Part shown: positions 1 to 8,594 of the stretch, piece after piece
Numbering within the stretch: position 1 is the first letter of the stretch
Layout: each line of letters starts with the position of its first letter
From: Parabacteroides johnsonii DSM 18315
GTDB lineage: Bacteria > Bacteroidota > Bacteroidia > Bacteroidales > Tannerellaceae
Assembly (NCBI RefSeq): GCF_025151045.1
Contig: NZ_CP102285.1
Coordinates: 4,650,001-4,714,000, forward strand
Direction: 5' to 3'
DNA: 64,000 nt
The notes under the pieces: generated by a model
Database searches by the model: none
The model's input: the letters and a program-made list of their open reading frames with translations, nothing else
Told to the model about the DNA's origin: nothing
Position numbers and translations under genes: made by a program

Positions 1-379
1 AGGTCCATTCCCGGATATCTTCGGGCACATAACCTGCCAGTTCGGTTCGTTGGTTGACGATCCAACGGTTCTGCATATAATAGTTATTATACATCTCCGC
101 AATCATGGAATGTAGGATTGCCACGGATGCCGAGTCGGGACATGCACCGGCATATGTTTCCACCTCCTTGATCAGTTCAGGAAATGTGTCGGTATCTTTC
201 TCCAGCTGGTTTTTCATCCGGGTAATAAGTGACTGGATCAACAATGGAGTATTTTTCGTTTGGATGGCTTCTGTTATAGCCTTTTCATTGGTGGATGCCT
301 GATTTGCTTTCACGTAGAATATAGTAGAAACTATTCCGCATGTGATCAGGGCTGAAACAATAATTGCTCTTATCTTCAT
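1..379 (-). CDS. alpha-2-macroglobulin-like envelope protein, N-terminal part (partial)
   Basis: A minus-strand gene that runs off the left edge; 126 codons are visible. The ATG at 377-379 opens a signal peptide (MKIRAIIVSALITCGIVST), so the product is exported. The mature part is helical and polar and ends in the visible segment YVPEDIREWT, preceded by YNNYYMQNRW. These resemble the region just before the first MG domains in the very large (about 1,900-residue) Bacteroidales alpha-2-macroglobulin-type proteins, which are thought to trap proteases at the envelope. The family call rests on memory of this short N-terminal stretch, since the thioester and MG2 domains lie outside the window. Confidence 0.6.
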   Translation of the reverse strand, partial: MKIRAIIVSALITCGIVSTIFYVKANQASTNEKAITEAIQTKNTPLLIQSLITRMKNQLEKDTDTFPELIKEVETYAGACPDSASVAILHSMIAEMYNNYYMQNRWIVNQRTELAGYVPEDIREWT

Positions 380-475
380 ATCTATATGGATTTACTTGTT
401 AAACAAACATCCTTTTAAGTATAGATACAAAGAAAGAGCAAAAAGTTGTAAAATTACCGTTAATTAGGAGTAATT

Positions 476-973
476 CTATTTTTTACGAACGTAAGTCAGG
501 AATGTGTAGGGGTACGGATTTTTCTCGTCGGCAGGAAATTCCTGGCGTTCCACTTCTTCCCACAGGTCCCAGTTGACAACGGGGAAAAACGCGTCTGCAT
601 CCGGAAACTCTCCGTGAATGCGGGTCAGATACATCTTGTCGGCAATCCCTAATCCTTGTCTGTAAACCAAAGAACCTCCGATGATGAAGATGTTTTCTTC
701 CTTTTCGCAAATATCCAGTGCATCATGCATGGATTCGCAGGCAAAGCAATTGATGAAACCTGCTTCAGGCATGGTGGTCAGCACGATATTTTTACGATTG
801 GGCAATCCGCCGTTGGGTAAAGACTCGAAAGTTTTACGTCCCATTATTACGGCGTGTCCTGTTGTCAGGTCTTTAAAACGCTTCATATCTGCCGGCATAC
901 GCCAGAGCAGACCCAGATTCTTCCCGATCGCATTGTTGTCGGAAATAGCTGCTACAATTGAAATAGTACTCAT
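476..973 (-). CDS. folA: dihydrofolate reductase
   Basis: Reduces dihydrofolate to tetrahydrofolate with NADPH, restoring the cofactor oxidised by thymidylate synthase. The 165-residue length is typical. The N-terminus has the SIVAAISDNNAIG strand and Met20-like loop, then LLWRMPADMKRFK, whose Asp29 matches the catalytic acidic residue of the family. The NADPH-binding MGRKTFESL and a late IIGGSLVYRQ follow. It lies 49 nt downstream of thyA on the same strand, the common thyA-folA order, so the two are probably cotranscribed. Confidence 0.96.
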   Translation of the reverse strand: MSTISIVAAISDNNAIGKNLGLLWRMPADMKRFKDLTTGHAVIMGRKTFESLPNGGLPNRKNIVLTTMPEAGFINCFACESMHDALDICEKEENIFIIGGSLVYRQGLGIADKMYLTRIHGEFPDADAFFPVVNWDLWEEVERQEFPADEKNPYPYTFLTYVRKK

Positions 974-1022
974 AAACTTATCGAATTTAATAAAACTTGC
1001 TGTTTTTATCTTGATGCTAAAT

Positions 1023-1817
1023 TTATACGGCTACCTCTCCTTTGATGTGAGGATGAGGGTCATAACCTGTCAGATTGAAATCCTCGTACTGGAAACCGAA
1101 TATGTCTTTTACTTCCGGATTGATTTCCATCCGGGGAAGAGGCCGCGGATCACGTGTCAGTTGCAACTTCACCTGTTCAAGATGGTTCGTATAAATATGT
1201 GCATCACCGAGTGTATGGACGAAATCTCCTGCTTTCAGTCCGGTTACCTGTGCCATCATTTGTAATAACAGGGCGTACGAGGCTATATTAAAAGGTACGC
1301 CTAAGAAAATATCGGCACTGCGCTGGTACATTTGCAGGCTCAGGCGGCCGTTGGCCACATAAAACTGGAAGAAGGCGTGGCAGGGAGGCAGATTCATATT
1401 GTCCAAATCTCCCACGTTCCAGGCGCTGACGATGATGCGGCGTGAATCCGGATTCTGTTTGATTGTCTTTACCGCTTCACTGATCTGATCGATGCTGCCG
1501 CCTTTATAGTCCGGCCATGAACGCCATTGGAAACCGTAGATATGCCCTAAGTTTCCATCCGGGTCGGCCCATTCGTTCCAGATTCTCACTCCATGTTTCT
1601 GCAGGTATTTTGCATTTGTATCGCCTTGAAGAAACCAAAGTAATTCATATATAATGGATTTCAAATGCAGTTTCTTTGTAGTGAGCAGAGGAAAACCGTC
1701 TTCAAGATTGAAGCGCATCTGATGTCCGAATACACTGTATGTACCGGTTCCTGTCCGATCTTCTTTCTTAACTCCTTCACGGAGGACACGATCGAGTAAT
1801 TCTAAATACTGTTTCAT
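1023..1817 (-). CDS. thyA: thymidylate synthase
   Basis: Methylates dUMP to dTMP using methylene-tetrahydrofolate, producing the dihydrofolate recycled by the adjacent folA product. It has 264 residues, the same length as the E. coli enzyme. Visible motifs are the active-site cysteine in [11 protein letters not shown], the preceding [13 protein letters not shown] (phosphate-binding Arg pair), and [13 protein letters not shown] near the C-terminus. The protein starts directly with [12 protein letters not shown], so the ATG at 1815-1817 is secure. It is the first gene of a two-gene thyA-folA operon. Confidence 0.97.
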   Translation of the reverse strand: MKQYLELLDRVLREGVKKEDRTGTGTYSVFGHQMRFNLEDGFPLLTTKKLHLKSIIYELLWFLQGDTNAKYLQKHGVRIWNEWADPDGNLGHIYGFQWRSWPDYKGGSIDQISEAVKTIKQNPDSRRIIVSAWNVGDLDNMNLPPCHAFFQFYVANGRLSLQMYQRSADIFLGVPFNIASYALLLQMMAQVTGLKAGDFVHTLGDAHIYTNHLEQVKLQLTRDPRPLPRMEINPEVKDIFGFQYEDFNLTGYDPHPHIKGEVAV

Positions 1818-1836
1818 TTTTCTCTATTATGACAGA

Positions 1837-1844
1837 CAAAAGTA
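1837..1844 (-). promoter_or_regulatory. probable -7 element for thyA-folA
   Basis: On the minus strand this reads TACTTTTG, a full match to the Bacteroidetes primary-sigma -7 consensus TAnnTTTG, about 20 nt before the thyA start. No clean TTTG -33 box is seen at the expected spacing, so the call rests on one element. Confidence 0.45.
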
Positions 1845-1885
1845 CGAAAGTGATTTGTATTAAACAACATTATTCTATAGCATCG

Positions 1886-1915
1886 TTTGTTTTTGATAAT
1901 AATAGCGTATATTTG
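1886..1915 (+). promoter_or_regulatory. promoter of the aldose 1-epimerase gene
   Basis: TTTG at 1886-1889 is followed after 18 nt by TATATTTG at 1908-1915, matching the Bacteroidetes -33/-7 pattern. It lies about 40 nt before the ATG at 1954 and is divergent from the thyA-folA promoter. Confidence 0.65.
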
Positions 1916-1953
1916 CTGCCTATCTAACAAACATTAATTTATTAGTATCGAAA

Positions 1954-3090
1954 ATGAAGAGACTATGTATGGCTGTCATGGCAATGTGTGTTTTGTTGTC
2001 ATGTACTGAGAAAAAAGAGGAAGCCACTCTTTCTGGACTGATGAAATCTAATTTCGTATCAGAAGTACAGGGAAAACCGACTGCATTATATGTGTTGAAG
2101 AACCAGAATGGTGCGGAAGCCTGTGTGACAAACTGGGGCGGGCGCCTGGTGTCGGTTATGGTTCCTGACAAGGATGGCAAAATGACGGACGTTGTCCTGG
2201 GATACGATAATATCCAACAGTATGTGGACAATCCAAACAATAATTACGGCGGATTGATCGGCCGTTATGGAAACCGTATCGCAAATGGTAAGTTCTCGTT
2301 GGACGGTGTGGAATACCAGCTTCCGCTGAATAACAATGGGCATTGCCTGCATGGTGGTCCGGAAGGTTACCATACGGTTGTTTGGGATGCCAAACAGGTA
2401 AATGACCAAAGTGTGGAATTGACGTATCTCTCCAAGGACGGTGAAGCCGGTTTCCCCGGGAATCTGAACCTTAAGGTTACATATACATTGACGAACGATA
2501 ATGCTGTCGATATCAAATATGAGGCTACAACAGACAAACCGACTGTTGTGAACCTGACGAACCATAGTTATTTCAATCTTTCCGGTGTTCCGGGTTCTCA
2601 GATCTTGGATCATACGCTGATGATTGCCGCCGACACATATGTCCCGGTAGATGCAACCTTGATTCCGACCGGTACACTTGACCCCGTTGAAGGAACTCCG
2701 ATGGATTTGCGTACGGCTGTTGCCATTGGTGCGCATATTGATGAGCCGTTCGAACAGTTGACATACGGAAAGGGGTATGACCATAACTGGGTCTTGAATA
2801 ATAATTGCGACATCAATGTATTGGCTGCAAAAGCTGTTTCTGCAAAAAGCGGTATCGGCCTTGAAGTTTATACAAATGAGCCGGGTATTCAGTTCTATGC
2901 GGGAAATGCAATGACAAAGGATGGTGATAAAGGCAAATTGGGTGTGATCTATCCGCATCGTGGTGCTTTGTGTCTGGAAACACAACATTATCCCGATTCT
3001 CCCAACCAGCCAGGCTTCCCGAGCGTAGTGCTGCGTCCGGGCGAAAAATATTTCAGTGAGTGTATTTATAAATTTACGGTTGAAAAGTAA
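1954..3090 (+). CDS. galM: aldose 1-epimerase (mutarotase), lipoprotein
   Basis: Interconverts the alpha and beta anomers of aldoses such as galactose and glucose. The 378-residue protein shows the family residues: the histidine in LNNNGHCLHGG, the catalytic histidine in LTNHSYFNLSG, and a late catalytic-region LETQHYPDSPNQ. The N-terminus MKRLCMAVMAMCVLLSC is a lipoprotein signal peptide with a lipobox ending at Cys17. The enzyme is therefore predicted to be membrane-anchored outside the cytoplasm, as is common for Bacteroidales GalM copies. It is a single gene with its own promoter and terminator. Confidence 0.92.
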   Translation: MKRLCMAVMAMCVLLSCTEKKEEATLSGLMKSNFVSEVQGKPTALYVLKNQNGAEACVTNWGGRLVSVMVPDKDGKMTDVVLGYDNIQQYVDNPNNNYGGLIGRYGNRIANGKFSLDGVEYQLPLNNNGHCLHGGPEGYHTVVWDAKQVNDQSVELTYLSKDGEAGFPGNLNLKVTYTLTNDNAVDIKYEATTDKPTVVNLTNHSYFNLSGVPGSQILDHTLMIAADTYVPVDATLIPTGTLDPVEGTPMDLRTAVAIGAHIDEPFEQLTYGKGYDHNWVLNNNCDINVLAAKAVSAKSGIGLEVYTNEPGIQFYAGNAMTKDGDKGKLGVIYPHRGALCLETQHYPDSPNQPGFPSVVLRPGEKYFSECIYKFTVEK

Positions 3091-3135
3091 AAGACATTAT
3101 ATTTGGGGGAATTTACCGGCAATCGGAATGATTGG

Positions 3136-3165
3136 AAGGGGCGGCTGTAAAAGGTCGCCCTTTTT
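3136..3165 (+). terminator. intrinsic terminator of galM
   Basis: A GC-rich stem (AAGGGGCGGC paired with GGTCGCCCTT, one bulge) around a short loop is followed by a five-T run. It starts 45 nt after the galM stop. Confidence 0.75.
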
Positions 3166-3330
3166 GTTGCTAAAAATCTTTGATTTATATCTGTTAATGT
3201 TTCTTTGTAAACAATATAGTTTACCCTTTTTATTTATCTTTGCAATTGACATCGAACTGTCGAGGCTTTGATTTTTCGGCAGTTTTATTGATGGATAACG
3301 TTAAGCGTTTAAGATATTATCTTTGGAACT

Positions 3331-3475
3331 GAAAATCGCCAACTTTCAAGTCGGACAAAGATAATAGACAACAGGACGCTCACGCTTGTTATATATACTC
3401 GTGTATATAGAATAGAGCGTGGGCTGTTGTTTATTATTTGTCCGATGGGTGTTTGGCGATACCTCAGTTTCAAAA
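3331..3475 (+). ncRNA. ssrS: 6S-like regulatory RNA candidate
   Basis: About 145 nt fold into one long rod. The outer stem pairs ATCGCC (from 3335) with GGCGAT (ending 3460), extended outward by GGAACTGA with TCAGTTTC. A central bubble of about 10 by 9 nt (3341-3350 opposite 3445-3453) follows. A long inner stem starts TCGGACAAA (3351) and ends TTTGTCCGA (to about 3445). The apical hairpin is built from TATATATAC and GTATATA. A rod with a large central bubble is the hallmark of 6S RNA, which binds the housekeeping RNA polymerase holoenzyme. A TATCTTTG -7 element at 3318-3325 would place the 5' end near 3331. The identification is an inference from shape; no conserved sequence was matched. Confidence 0.5.
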
Positions 3476-3554
3476 TAGTAGATTAACAGTTCCCACGCTT
3501 TTTAATTATATAGATGCCAAACATAGGGGAGCAGGGCGGCACCATAATTTGAGT

Positions 3555-3914
3555 ATGAGCTCAGGAGAATCGGAAAGAATTGCAATCTGTTGCGTATTAT
3601 TGGATATTGTGGAAGCAATAGGCACAAGTGCCGACATAAAAAGCTGTCGACATTATCAATCATTGAGAGATAAAACGGATATTGCCGATTCTGACTTTGA
3701 AGGGGCACGTTCCGTTTCGGTATTGTCCAGCTTGGTTACTTTGAAGGGAATGCATTATAACAAAAAGATGTTGCTTGCATTGACTGTATGTGATCTTTTT
3801 TCCGGTCAAACTCCTGTCCCCCTTAATTTGAGGATTGCTTTTGAAACATTGATGAATGCAATCGAATGGCCGATCTCATTTTCCGAGATATTGGCAATCA
3901 GTAGAACGGAATGA
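3555..3914 (+). CDS. hypothetical protein, helical, downstream of the 6S-like RNA
   Basis: Not recognised. The frame is open from 3438, but that start lies inside the hairpin RNA, so the ATG at 3555 (protein MSSGESERIAICCVLLDIVE) is preferred, giving 119 residues. The sequence looks like a small all-helical protein, with hydrophobic helices around IAICCVLLDIVEAI, VSVLSSLVTL and MLLALTVCDLF, and it lacks a signal peptide. The helical pattern faintly recalls TerB-like folds, but no diagnostic residues are seen. It ends 24 nt before the convergent uvrA-like gene. No Shine-Dalgarno is visible, so the start and even the gene are uncertain. Confidence 0.35.
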   Translation: MSSGESERIAICCVLLDIVEAIGTSADIKSCRHYQSLRDKTDIADSDFEGARSVSVLSSLVTLKGMHYNKKMLLALTVCDLFSGQTPVPLNLRIAFETLMNAIEWPISFSEILAISRTE

Positions 3915-3938
3915 AGGGGGATAAAGTGACAGTGATCT

Positions 3939-6215
3939 TTAAACCTCATTTGTTTCAGGGAATATCGGGTGAGGTAATTCTTTTTTTAAATATTCCGCTG
4001 TAACGGACTGTTCACATGAAAGCATTTCTGCCGGGGTTCCGTAGAAGAGCAGTTTGCCACCCATTTGTCCGCCACCGGGACCTAGTTCGATCACATAGTC
4101 GGCTGCTTTCAGAACATCCAGATTATGTTCTATCAGGAAGATGGAGTTGCCTTGGTCTACCATCGAATCGAAAAGATGGATGATTTGATGTATATCTTTG
4201 ACATGGAGCCCGTCGGTCGGTTCGTCTAAGATGAAGATTTTGCTCTTGTTATCGAGATAAGAGGCGAGTTTGACTCGCTGTAGCTCTCCTCCGGAAAGAG
4301 TCGAAAGAGCCTGGTTGAGGTGCAGGTAGCCCAGGCCGACTTTCATCAAGGGCTGTAATTTTTTTTCTATTTCTGTCCCGGCAAAATGGAGCGAGGCTTT
4401 CCGTACGGTCAGGTCCATTACTTCTGCTATATTCAGTCCGTTGACAGTATATTGCAGTGCTTCTTGTGAATAACGTAATCCGCCGCAGGCTTCACAGATG
4501 GTTTCGATTGAATCCATAAAAGCCATATCTGATACGATGACGCCTTTTCCACTGCATACCGGACAGCCGCCTTTTCCGTTGAAAGTAAACATGTTCAATC
4601 CGGCTTTGCTTTTACGGGCAAAGAGCTTGCGTATATCATCCGCTACTCCGATATAAGTCGCGGGGGTGGAGCGTAAGCTGATACCGATATTTTTCTGACT
4701 GATATAAATCACATCATCTTTACAGGTTTGGCGGAAGCATTCCATCAAGGAACTTTTCCCCGAACCGGCAACTCCCGCGATTACTGTAAATAGGCCAATC
4801 GGAAAACGGACTGTCAGATCCTTTAAGTTATGTTTCTTCGCGTGTTCGAGTGTAAACCAGCCGGACGGCGTACGGATTTCTGTTTTTAGTGGTGATTTTT
4901 CTGCGATCATCGATCCGGTTTGCGTGCCGCTTTCCAGTAGGCCTTTATAGCTGCCTTCATACAGGACATTTCCGCCGTCCATGCCGGAGCCGGGACCCAT
5001 GTCGACGATGTGGTCTGCGATCTGAATCATTTCCTTGTGATGCTCTACTAAAAGAACCGTGTTGCCGTGGTCGCGCAACTTCCGTACGGATGCTTTGAGC
5101 AGACAGATGTCATGGCTGTGCAGTCCGACACTGGGTTCATCGAGTACATACAGCATATCGGACAGAGCGGAATTGATATATTTGGCAATCTTGCAACGTT
5201 GTGCTTCACCTCCGGAAAGTGTTCCCATATTGCGGTCGAGCGTCAGGTAGCCTAATCCGATCTCTTCAAGGGCGGACAGGCGGTTTCTGATAGCCTGCTT
5301 CAGGTCATTTGCCAAAGGATCGTCGATATTCTGTAGCCAGTTAAGGATATCGGGAATGGCGAGACTGGTGACCTCGGCAATGTTTTTCTCTCCAATCCGG
5401 CAAGAAAGGACGGTGCTGTTTAGTCGTGAACCTCCGCAATCCGGGCATATGCCCATCGTGACCATTGGTTCCAGTAATTTCTGATGTAGTTTGCCTTCTT
5501 CCGAATTGATGATGCTGCGGTACATACGAGTGACCAGACCTTCGTACTTGGCGGTCCGGGGCCAGTCGGCCGGTGGATTCTTAAGCCGGATCTGAGGGGA
5601 ATAGAGAAATAATTCCAGTTCTTCCGGGGTATAGTCTTTAATCTTTTTGTCCAGATCGAACAGGCCGCTGCAAGCATACCGTATCCATCGCCATCCGCCG
5701 CGGTGAAAAGCAACGTAATGGATCGTGTCTTCATCGTTCAGAGACTTGTTGAAGTCGACTAGTTTATGGATGTCTAGTTCGCGTACTTCTCCCAATCCGT
5801 CACAGCGGGGACATCTTCCTTGCGGATGATTGAAGGAGAACGTGTCGGAATAACCGACAAAAGGCTTGCCGACGCGGGAAAAAAGTAACCGGAGCAGAGA
5901 ATAGATGTCTGTGTAAGTCCCCACGGTAGAGCGGGCGTTGGGAGCTGGCTTCTTTTGGTCTATCACGATTGCGACCGGGAGATGTTCGATTTTGTCCACA
6001 TGCGGACGTCCGTATTTTGGCAGATATTGCTGGACGAAGCTGGGAAAAGTCTCGTTCAGTTCCCGCCGGGAGCTGGCGGCAATGGTGTCCAGTACTAAGG
6101 ATGATTTGCCGGAACCGGAGACTCCGGTGAAAATTGTGATTCGTTTCTTGGGGATTTCCAGTGAGATGTGTTTGAGGTTATTCTCGTAAGCTCCCGTTAT
6201 TTTGATGTTTTCCAT
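3939..6215 (-). CDS. short UvrA paralogue (ABC-type ATPase, excinuclease subunit A-like)
   Basis: A 758-residue soluble protein with two ABC ATPase modules arranged as in UvrA. Module 1 has Walker A GVSGSGKSSL (31-40), a zinc-finger half CPRCDGLGEV and signature LSGGEAQRCKIA. Module 2 has Walker A GVAGSGKSSL, zinc-binding CPVCSGKG...CEACGG and signature LSGGELQRVKLA, with LDEPTDGLH as Walker B. True UvrA is about 940 residues. The missing length lies in the first module, where the UvrB-binding domain normally sits. This matches UvrA2/DrrC-type paralogues linked to resistance to DNA-damaging drugs rather than core repair. A role in antibiotic tolerance is inferred. It stands alone on its strand. 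Confidence 0.85.
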   Translation of the reverse strand: MENIKITGAYENNLKHISLEIPKKRITIFTGVSGSGKSSLVLDTIAASSRRELNETFPSFVQQYLPKYGRPHVDKIEHLPVAIVIDQKKPAPNARSTVGTYTDIYSLLRLLFSRVGKPFVGYSDTFSFNHPQGRCPRCDGLGEVRELDIHKLVDFNKSLNDEDTIHYVAFHRGGWRWIRYACSGLFDLDKKIKDYTPEELELFLYSPQIRLKNPPADWPRTAKYEGLVTRMYRSIINSEEGKLHQKLLEPMVTMGICPDCGGSRLNSTVLSCRIGEKNIAEVTSLAIPDILNWLQNIDDPLANDLKQAIRNRLSALEEIGLGYLTLDRNMGTLSGGEAQRCKIAKYINSALSDMLYVLDEPSVGLHSHDICLLKASVRKLRDHGNTVLLVEHHKEMIQIADHIVDMGPGSGMDGGNVLYEGSYKGLLESGTQTGSMIAEKSPLKTEIRTPSGWFTLEHAKKHNLKDLTVRFPIGLFTVIAGVAGSGKSSLMECFRQTCKDDVIYISQKNIGISLRSTPATYIGVADDIRKLFARKSKAGLNMFTFNGKGGCPVCSGKGVIVSDMAFMDSIETICEACGGLRYSQEALQYTVNGLNIAEVMDLTVRKASLHFAGTEIEKKLQPLMKVGLGYLHLNQALSTLSGGELQRVKLASYLDNKSKIFILDEPTDGLHVKDIHQIIHLFDSMVDQGNSIFLIEHNLDVLKAADYVIELGPGGGQMGGKLLFYGTPAEMLSCEQSVTAEYLKKELPHPIFPETNEV

Positions 6216-6285
6216 ATTTCTGATTCTTCCTTTTGGGCAGAGTCAAAAGTAATTATATAATTTGGAAGAAGAAACGTCTGGATAC

Positions 6286-6315
6286 AAAAAAAGCCGATGA
6301 ATCTGATTCATCAGC
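6286..6315 (-). terminator. intrinsic terminator of the zeta-like kinase operon
   Basis: On the minus strand an 11-bp stem (GCTGATGAATC / GATTCATCGGC) is followed by seven T residues (6286-6292). It begins 25 nt after the stop of the small downstream gene. Confidence 0.85.
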
Positions 6316-6339
6316 CCTTTTGTATATCCAATATAATAG

Positions 6340-6510
6340 TTAAAACATCCCTTTTTCTAAATCAGCTGCTTTTACGCGGAAGATGTATCCGTTGCGTGAG
6401 AAGACTAATTCACCGTCTTCTTTCTTTTTCTGGTTTACTAATCGCTGGAAAGCGATATTGGCACCTTTAACTATATTCTCTTCAAATTCTCTAACTTCTT
6501 GTTCACTCAT
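6340..6510 (-). CDS. small protein encoded with a zeta-toxin-like kinase
   Basis: A 56-residue protein of unknown function. The frame is open further upstream, but the ATG at 6508-6510 gives MSEQEVREFEENIVKGANIA and overlaps the end of the kinase gene by 8 nt, which signals translational coupling. The first half is predicted to be an acidic amphipathic helix. The second half (ELVFSRNGYIFRVKAADL) looks like a beta hairpin. Its small size, acidic start and tight coupling to a zeta-like kinase make it a candidate antitoxin or accessory factor. The order kinase-then-partner is the reverse of classical epsilon-zeta. No homology was recognised. Confidence 0.7.
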   Translation of the reverse strand: MSEQEVREFEENIVKGANIAFQRLVNQKKKEDGELVFSRNGYIFRVKAADLEKGMF

Positions 6511-7078
6511 GATGCTCAAGTTTTGTATAAATATCCGAATTATATATCTCTTTTTTATCGCTCCTGAAACCTTTGGCAATTACTTCCATCGGTGACATGG
6601 AGTTGTCTGCAATCATCCAATAATCACAAATGGGGATATATAGTTCAAAGAGATTGTGAATACCTGCCTCGTAGCGACGGCGGATGGTACTCTCCGGAAT
6701 GTTATGTCCTCCGGCGGCCACTCTCATTTTAACTCGCTCCACTGCCAGATCCGGTGTGTTCAGCCAGAAATATAACAATGTCACATAATACCCTTCCCTT
6801 TGTGCCTCCCGGATCAGGTTTGCACCTGAACGGGTGGCCAGTGTAGTTTCCATTGCGAACGTTTCGCCCGAAGCGATTAGTTCTTTTATGCGTTTATACA
6901 TAATACGACTGGCTTCAACGGCTACCGCGATACTATCAGAATTAAAAGGGGAAAGCCCCTTGGCAATCTCGTCGGAATTAACGAACTCTTTACACTTCAA
7001 CATTTCTGGAAGAATTGTGAAAGAAGCTGTCGTTTTTCCTGCTCCGTTGCATCCCGATATTATGTATAGATATGGCAC
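6503..7078 (-). CDS. zeta-toxin-family P-loop kinase
   Basis: A 191-residue cytoplasmic kinase of the zeta-toxin group. The N-terminus carries the Walker A motif ISGCNGAGKTTAS. Next come NSDEIAKGLSP (the Asp that acts as catalytic base in zeta toxins), AMETTLATRSG (substrate-binding strand) and the late GGHNIPESTIRRRYEAG, a typical zeta/P-loop lid with catalytic arginines. Zeta toxins phosphorylate UDP-N-acetylglucosamine. Chromosomal Bacteroidales versions are not proven toxins, so substrate and role are inferred. It is the first gene of a two-gene unit with the 56-residue partner downstream. Confidence 0.8.
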   Translation of the reverse strand: MPYLYIISGCNGAGKTTASFTILPEMLKCKEFVNSDEIAKGLSPFNSDSIAVAVEASRIMYKRIKELIASGETFAMETTLATRSGANLIREAQREGYYVTLLYFWLNTPDLAVERVKMRVAAGGHNIPESTIRRRYEAGIHNLFELYIPICDYWMIADNSMSPMEVIAKGFRSDKKEIYNSDIYTKLEHHE

Positions 7079-7251
7079 TACTTACTGTCTTTTGTTGGGG
7101 CAAATATAGATAATAGTTTAATATGTTGGTTAATTTTATTCTCAAAAATAGTAAAAATGTGCAGAAAATGTACGGTTAACCCTTCGGTTCGTTGTAAAAA
7201 CAGGCAGTTTGGTGTAATTTAATGACTTTGTCAAATGTCTGCAACTTACCT

Positions 7252-8379
7252 TTATACCCATAAAAGGTCGCTCATTATACCATCGGAGATGAAAATACCT
7301 TCTTTCGAGAGAGTTAAGGTGTCGTTTTCATAGATAAGCAATCCCTGATGTAAATAGGTAGCTGCCTGCCGTTCGAGATAGGCTTGCTTTTCTTCTCCGA
7401 ACTGTTCTCGAATGTTAGCCGTCCGGATTCCCCACATAGTGCGTAGTCCGGTGATGATAAAGTCGTTGTATTTTGTGTTGATGTCTAATTTTTCTATCTC
7501 TATATTGGGAATGCCTGTCCTTATCCCTTCTAAGTAGTGGGGAAGGGAAGAGATGTTCCATTGTCGGCTTTCTCCATCATAGGAATGGGCGGAAGGCCCG
7601 ATACCGATATATTTCTTGCCGGTCCAATAGGAGCTGTTATGCTGGGAAAAATAACCGGGAAGTGCAAAATTGGAAATCTCGTAATGGAGATATCCGGCTT
7701 CGGCCAGTCTATTGATTAAGGTGGAGAAAAGGGTGACACTCAACTCTTCTTCAATGGGAGCCACTTTCCCTGCTTCCATCAACTTATATAGGGCTGTCCC
7801 TTCTTCATATATTAAATGGTAGGCTGAGATATGGGGAATCTCCAGGTGGATCGCGTCATTCAGATTCTCTTGCCATTCTTCCAGGGTCTGTCCGGGCAAT
7901 CCGTATATCAAGTCGATACTTATATTTGGGATACCATTTTCTTTGCAAAGCCCGACCGCACGCAAAGCCTGTTCGCGGTCATGGCGCCGATTCAGGAAAT
8001 GGAGGTCTTTCTCTTTGAAACTTTGTACTCCCATACTGACCCGGTTGAAGGGTAGGTTGCGGAGAGAGGCAACATATTCCGGCGTCATATCGTCGGGATT
8101 GGCTTCCAGCGTAATTTCTTTGCATGAGCTTATATTGAACAGGCAGTCTATGGTCTTGAATATCCGCTCGAAGTCGGCCTGCTGAAGTTGAGAGGGCGTG
8201 CCACCTCCGAAATAGATGGTGTCAAGAGGTTCTCCTCCTATATATTCTTGGCGTAGTTGCATCTCCCGGATAACCGCACTGACATATGGTTCTTTAAACT
8301 TCATATCCGTGTTGGAAAAGAAGTCACAATATAGGCACCGTTTGGCGCAAAAAGGAATGTGGATATATAAACCTGCCAT
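7252..8379 (-). CDS. hemW: HemW-type radical SAM protein (coproporphyrinogen oxidase-like)
   Basis: A 375-residue radical SAM enzyme. The cluster motif CAKRCLYCDFF gives Cys11, Cys15 and Cys18 at the N-terminus, followed by IYFGGGTPSQL (the GGGTP SAM motif) and MGVQSFKEKDLHFLNRRHD. This is the HemW signature set. HemW is a heme-binding relative of HemN, believed to deliver heme rather than make it. A TATCTTTG -7 element on the minus strand at 8402-8409 lies close before the start, so the leader is short. It is divergent from the EF-G paralogue. Confidence 0.88.
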   Translation of the reverse strand: MAGLYIHIPFCAKRCLYCDFFSNTDMKFKEPYVSAVIREMQLRQEYIGGEPLDTIYFGGGTPSQLQQADFERIFKTIDCLFNISSCKEITLEANPDDMTPEYVASLRNLPFNRVSMGVQSFKEKDLHFLNRRHDREQALRAVGLCKENGIPNISIDLIYGLPGQTLEEWQENLNDAIHLEIPHISAYHLIYEEGTALYKLMEAGKVAPIEEELSVTLFSTLINRLAEAGYLHYEISNFALPGYFSQHNSSYWTGKKYIGIGPSAHSYDGESRQWNISSLPHYLEGIRTGIPNIEIEKLDINTKYNDFIITGLRTMWGIRTANIREQFGEEKQAYLERQAATYLHQGLLIYENDTLTLSKEGIFISDGIMSDLLWV

Positions 8380-8594
8380 TCTGTTCTGCTTTTTCGTACT
8401 ACAAAGATAGCAATATTTTGTCTCTATCTGTCTTTCTTTCCGCTCTTTATCTTTAAACTGTTAAATAACATAGTTCTCAAACACTGAACTTGGAATTGTT
8501 TTTCTCCTTTACAATCTCTAATTTGCGGTCCCGTGAATGAAAAGGGTTTGCGGGGCAATCTTTATTGTTAAACACAAATTAATACCTTGATATC

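Noticed and set aside
681-1265. 194-codon plus-strand frame across folA and thyA
   Set aside because: It spans two clear genes on the other strand and the gap between them, and shows no domain.
2086-2988. 300-codon minus-strand frame opposite the aldose 1-epimerase
   Set aside because: Antisense shadow of a clear GalM gene, with no start context or motif.
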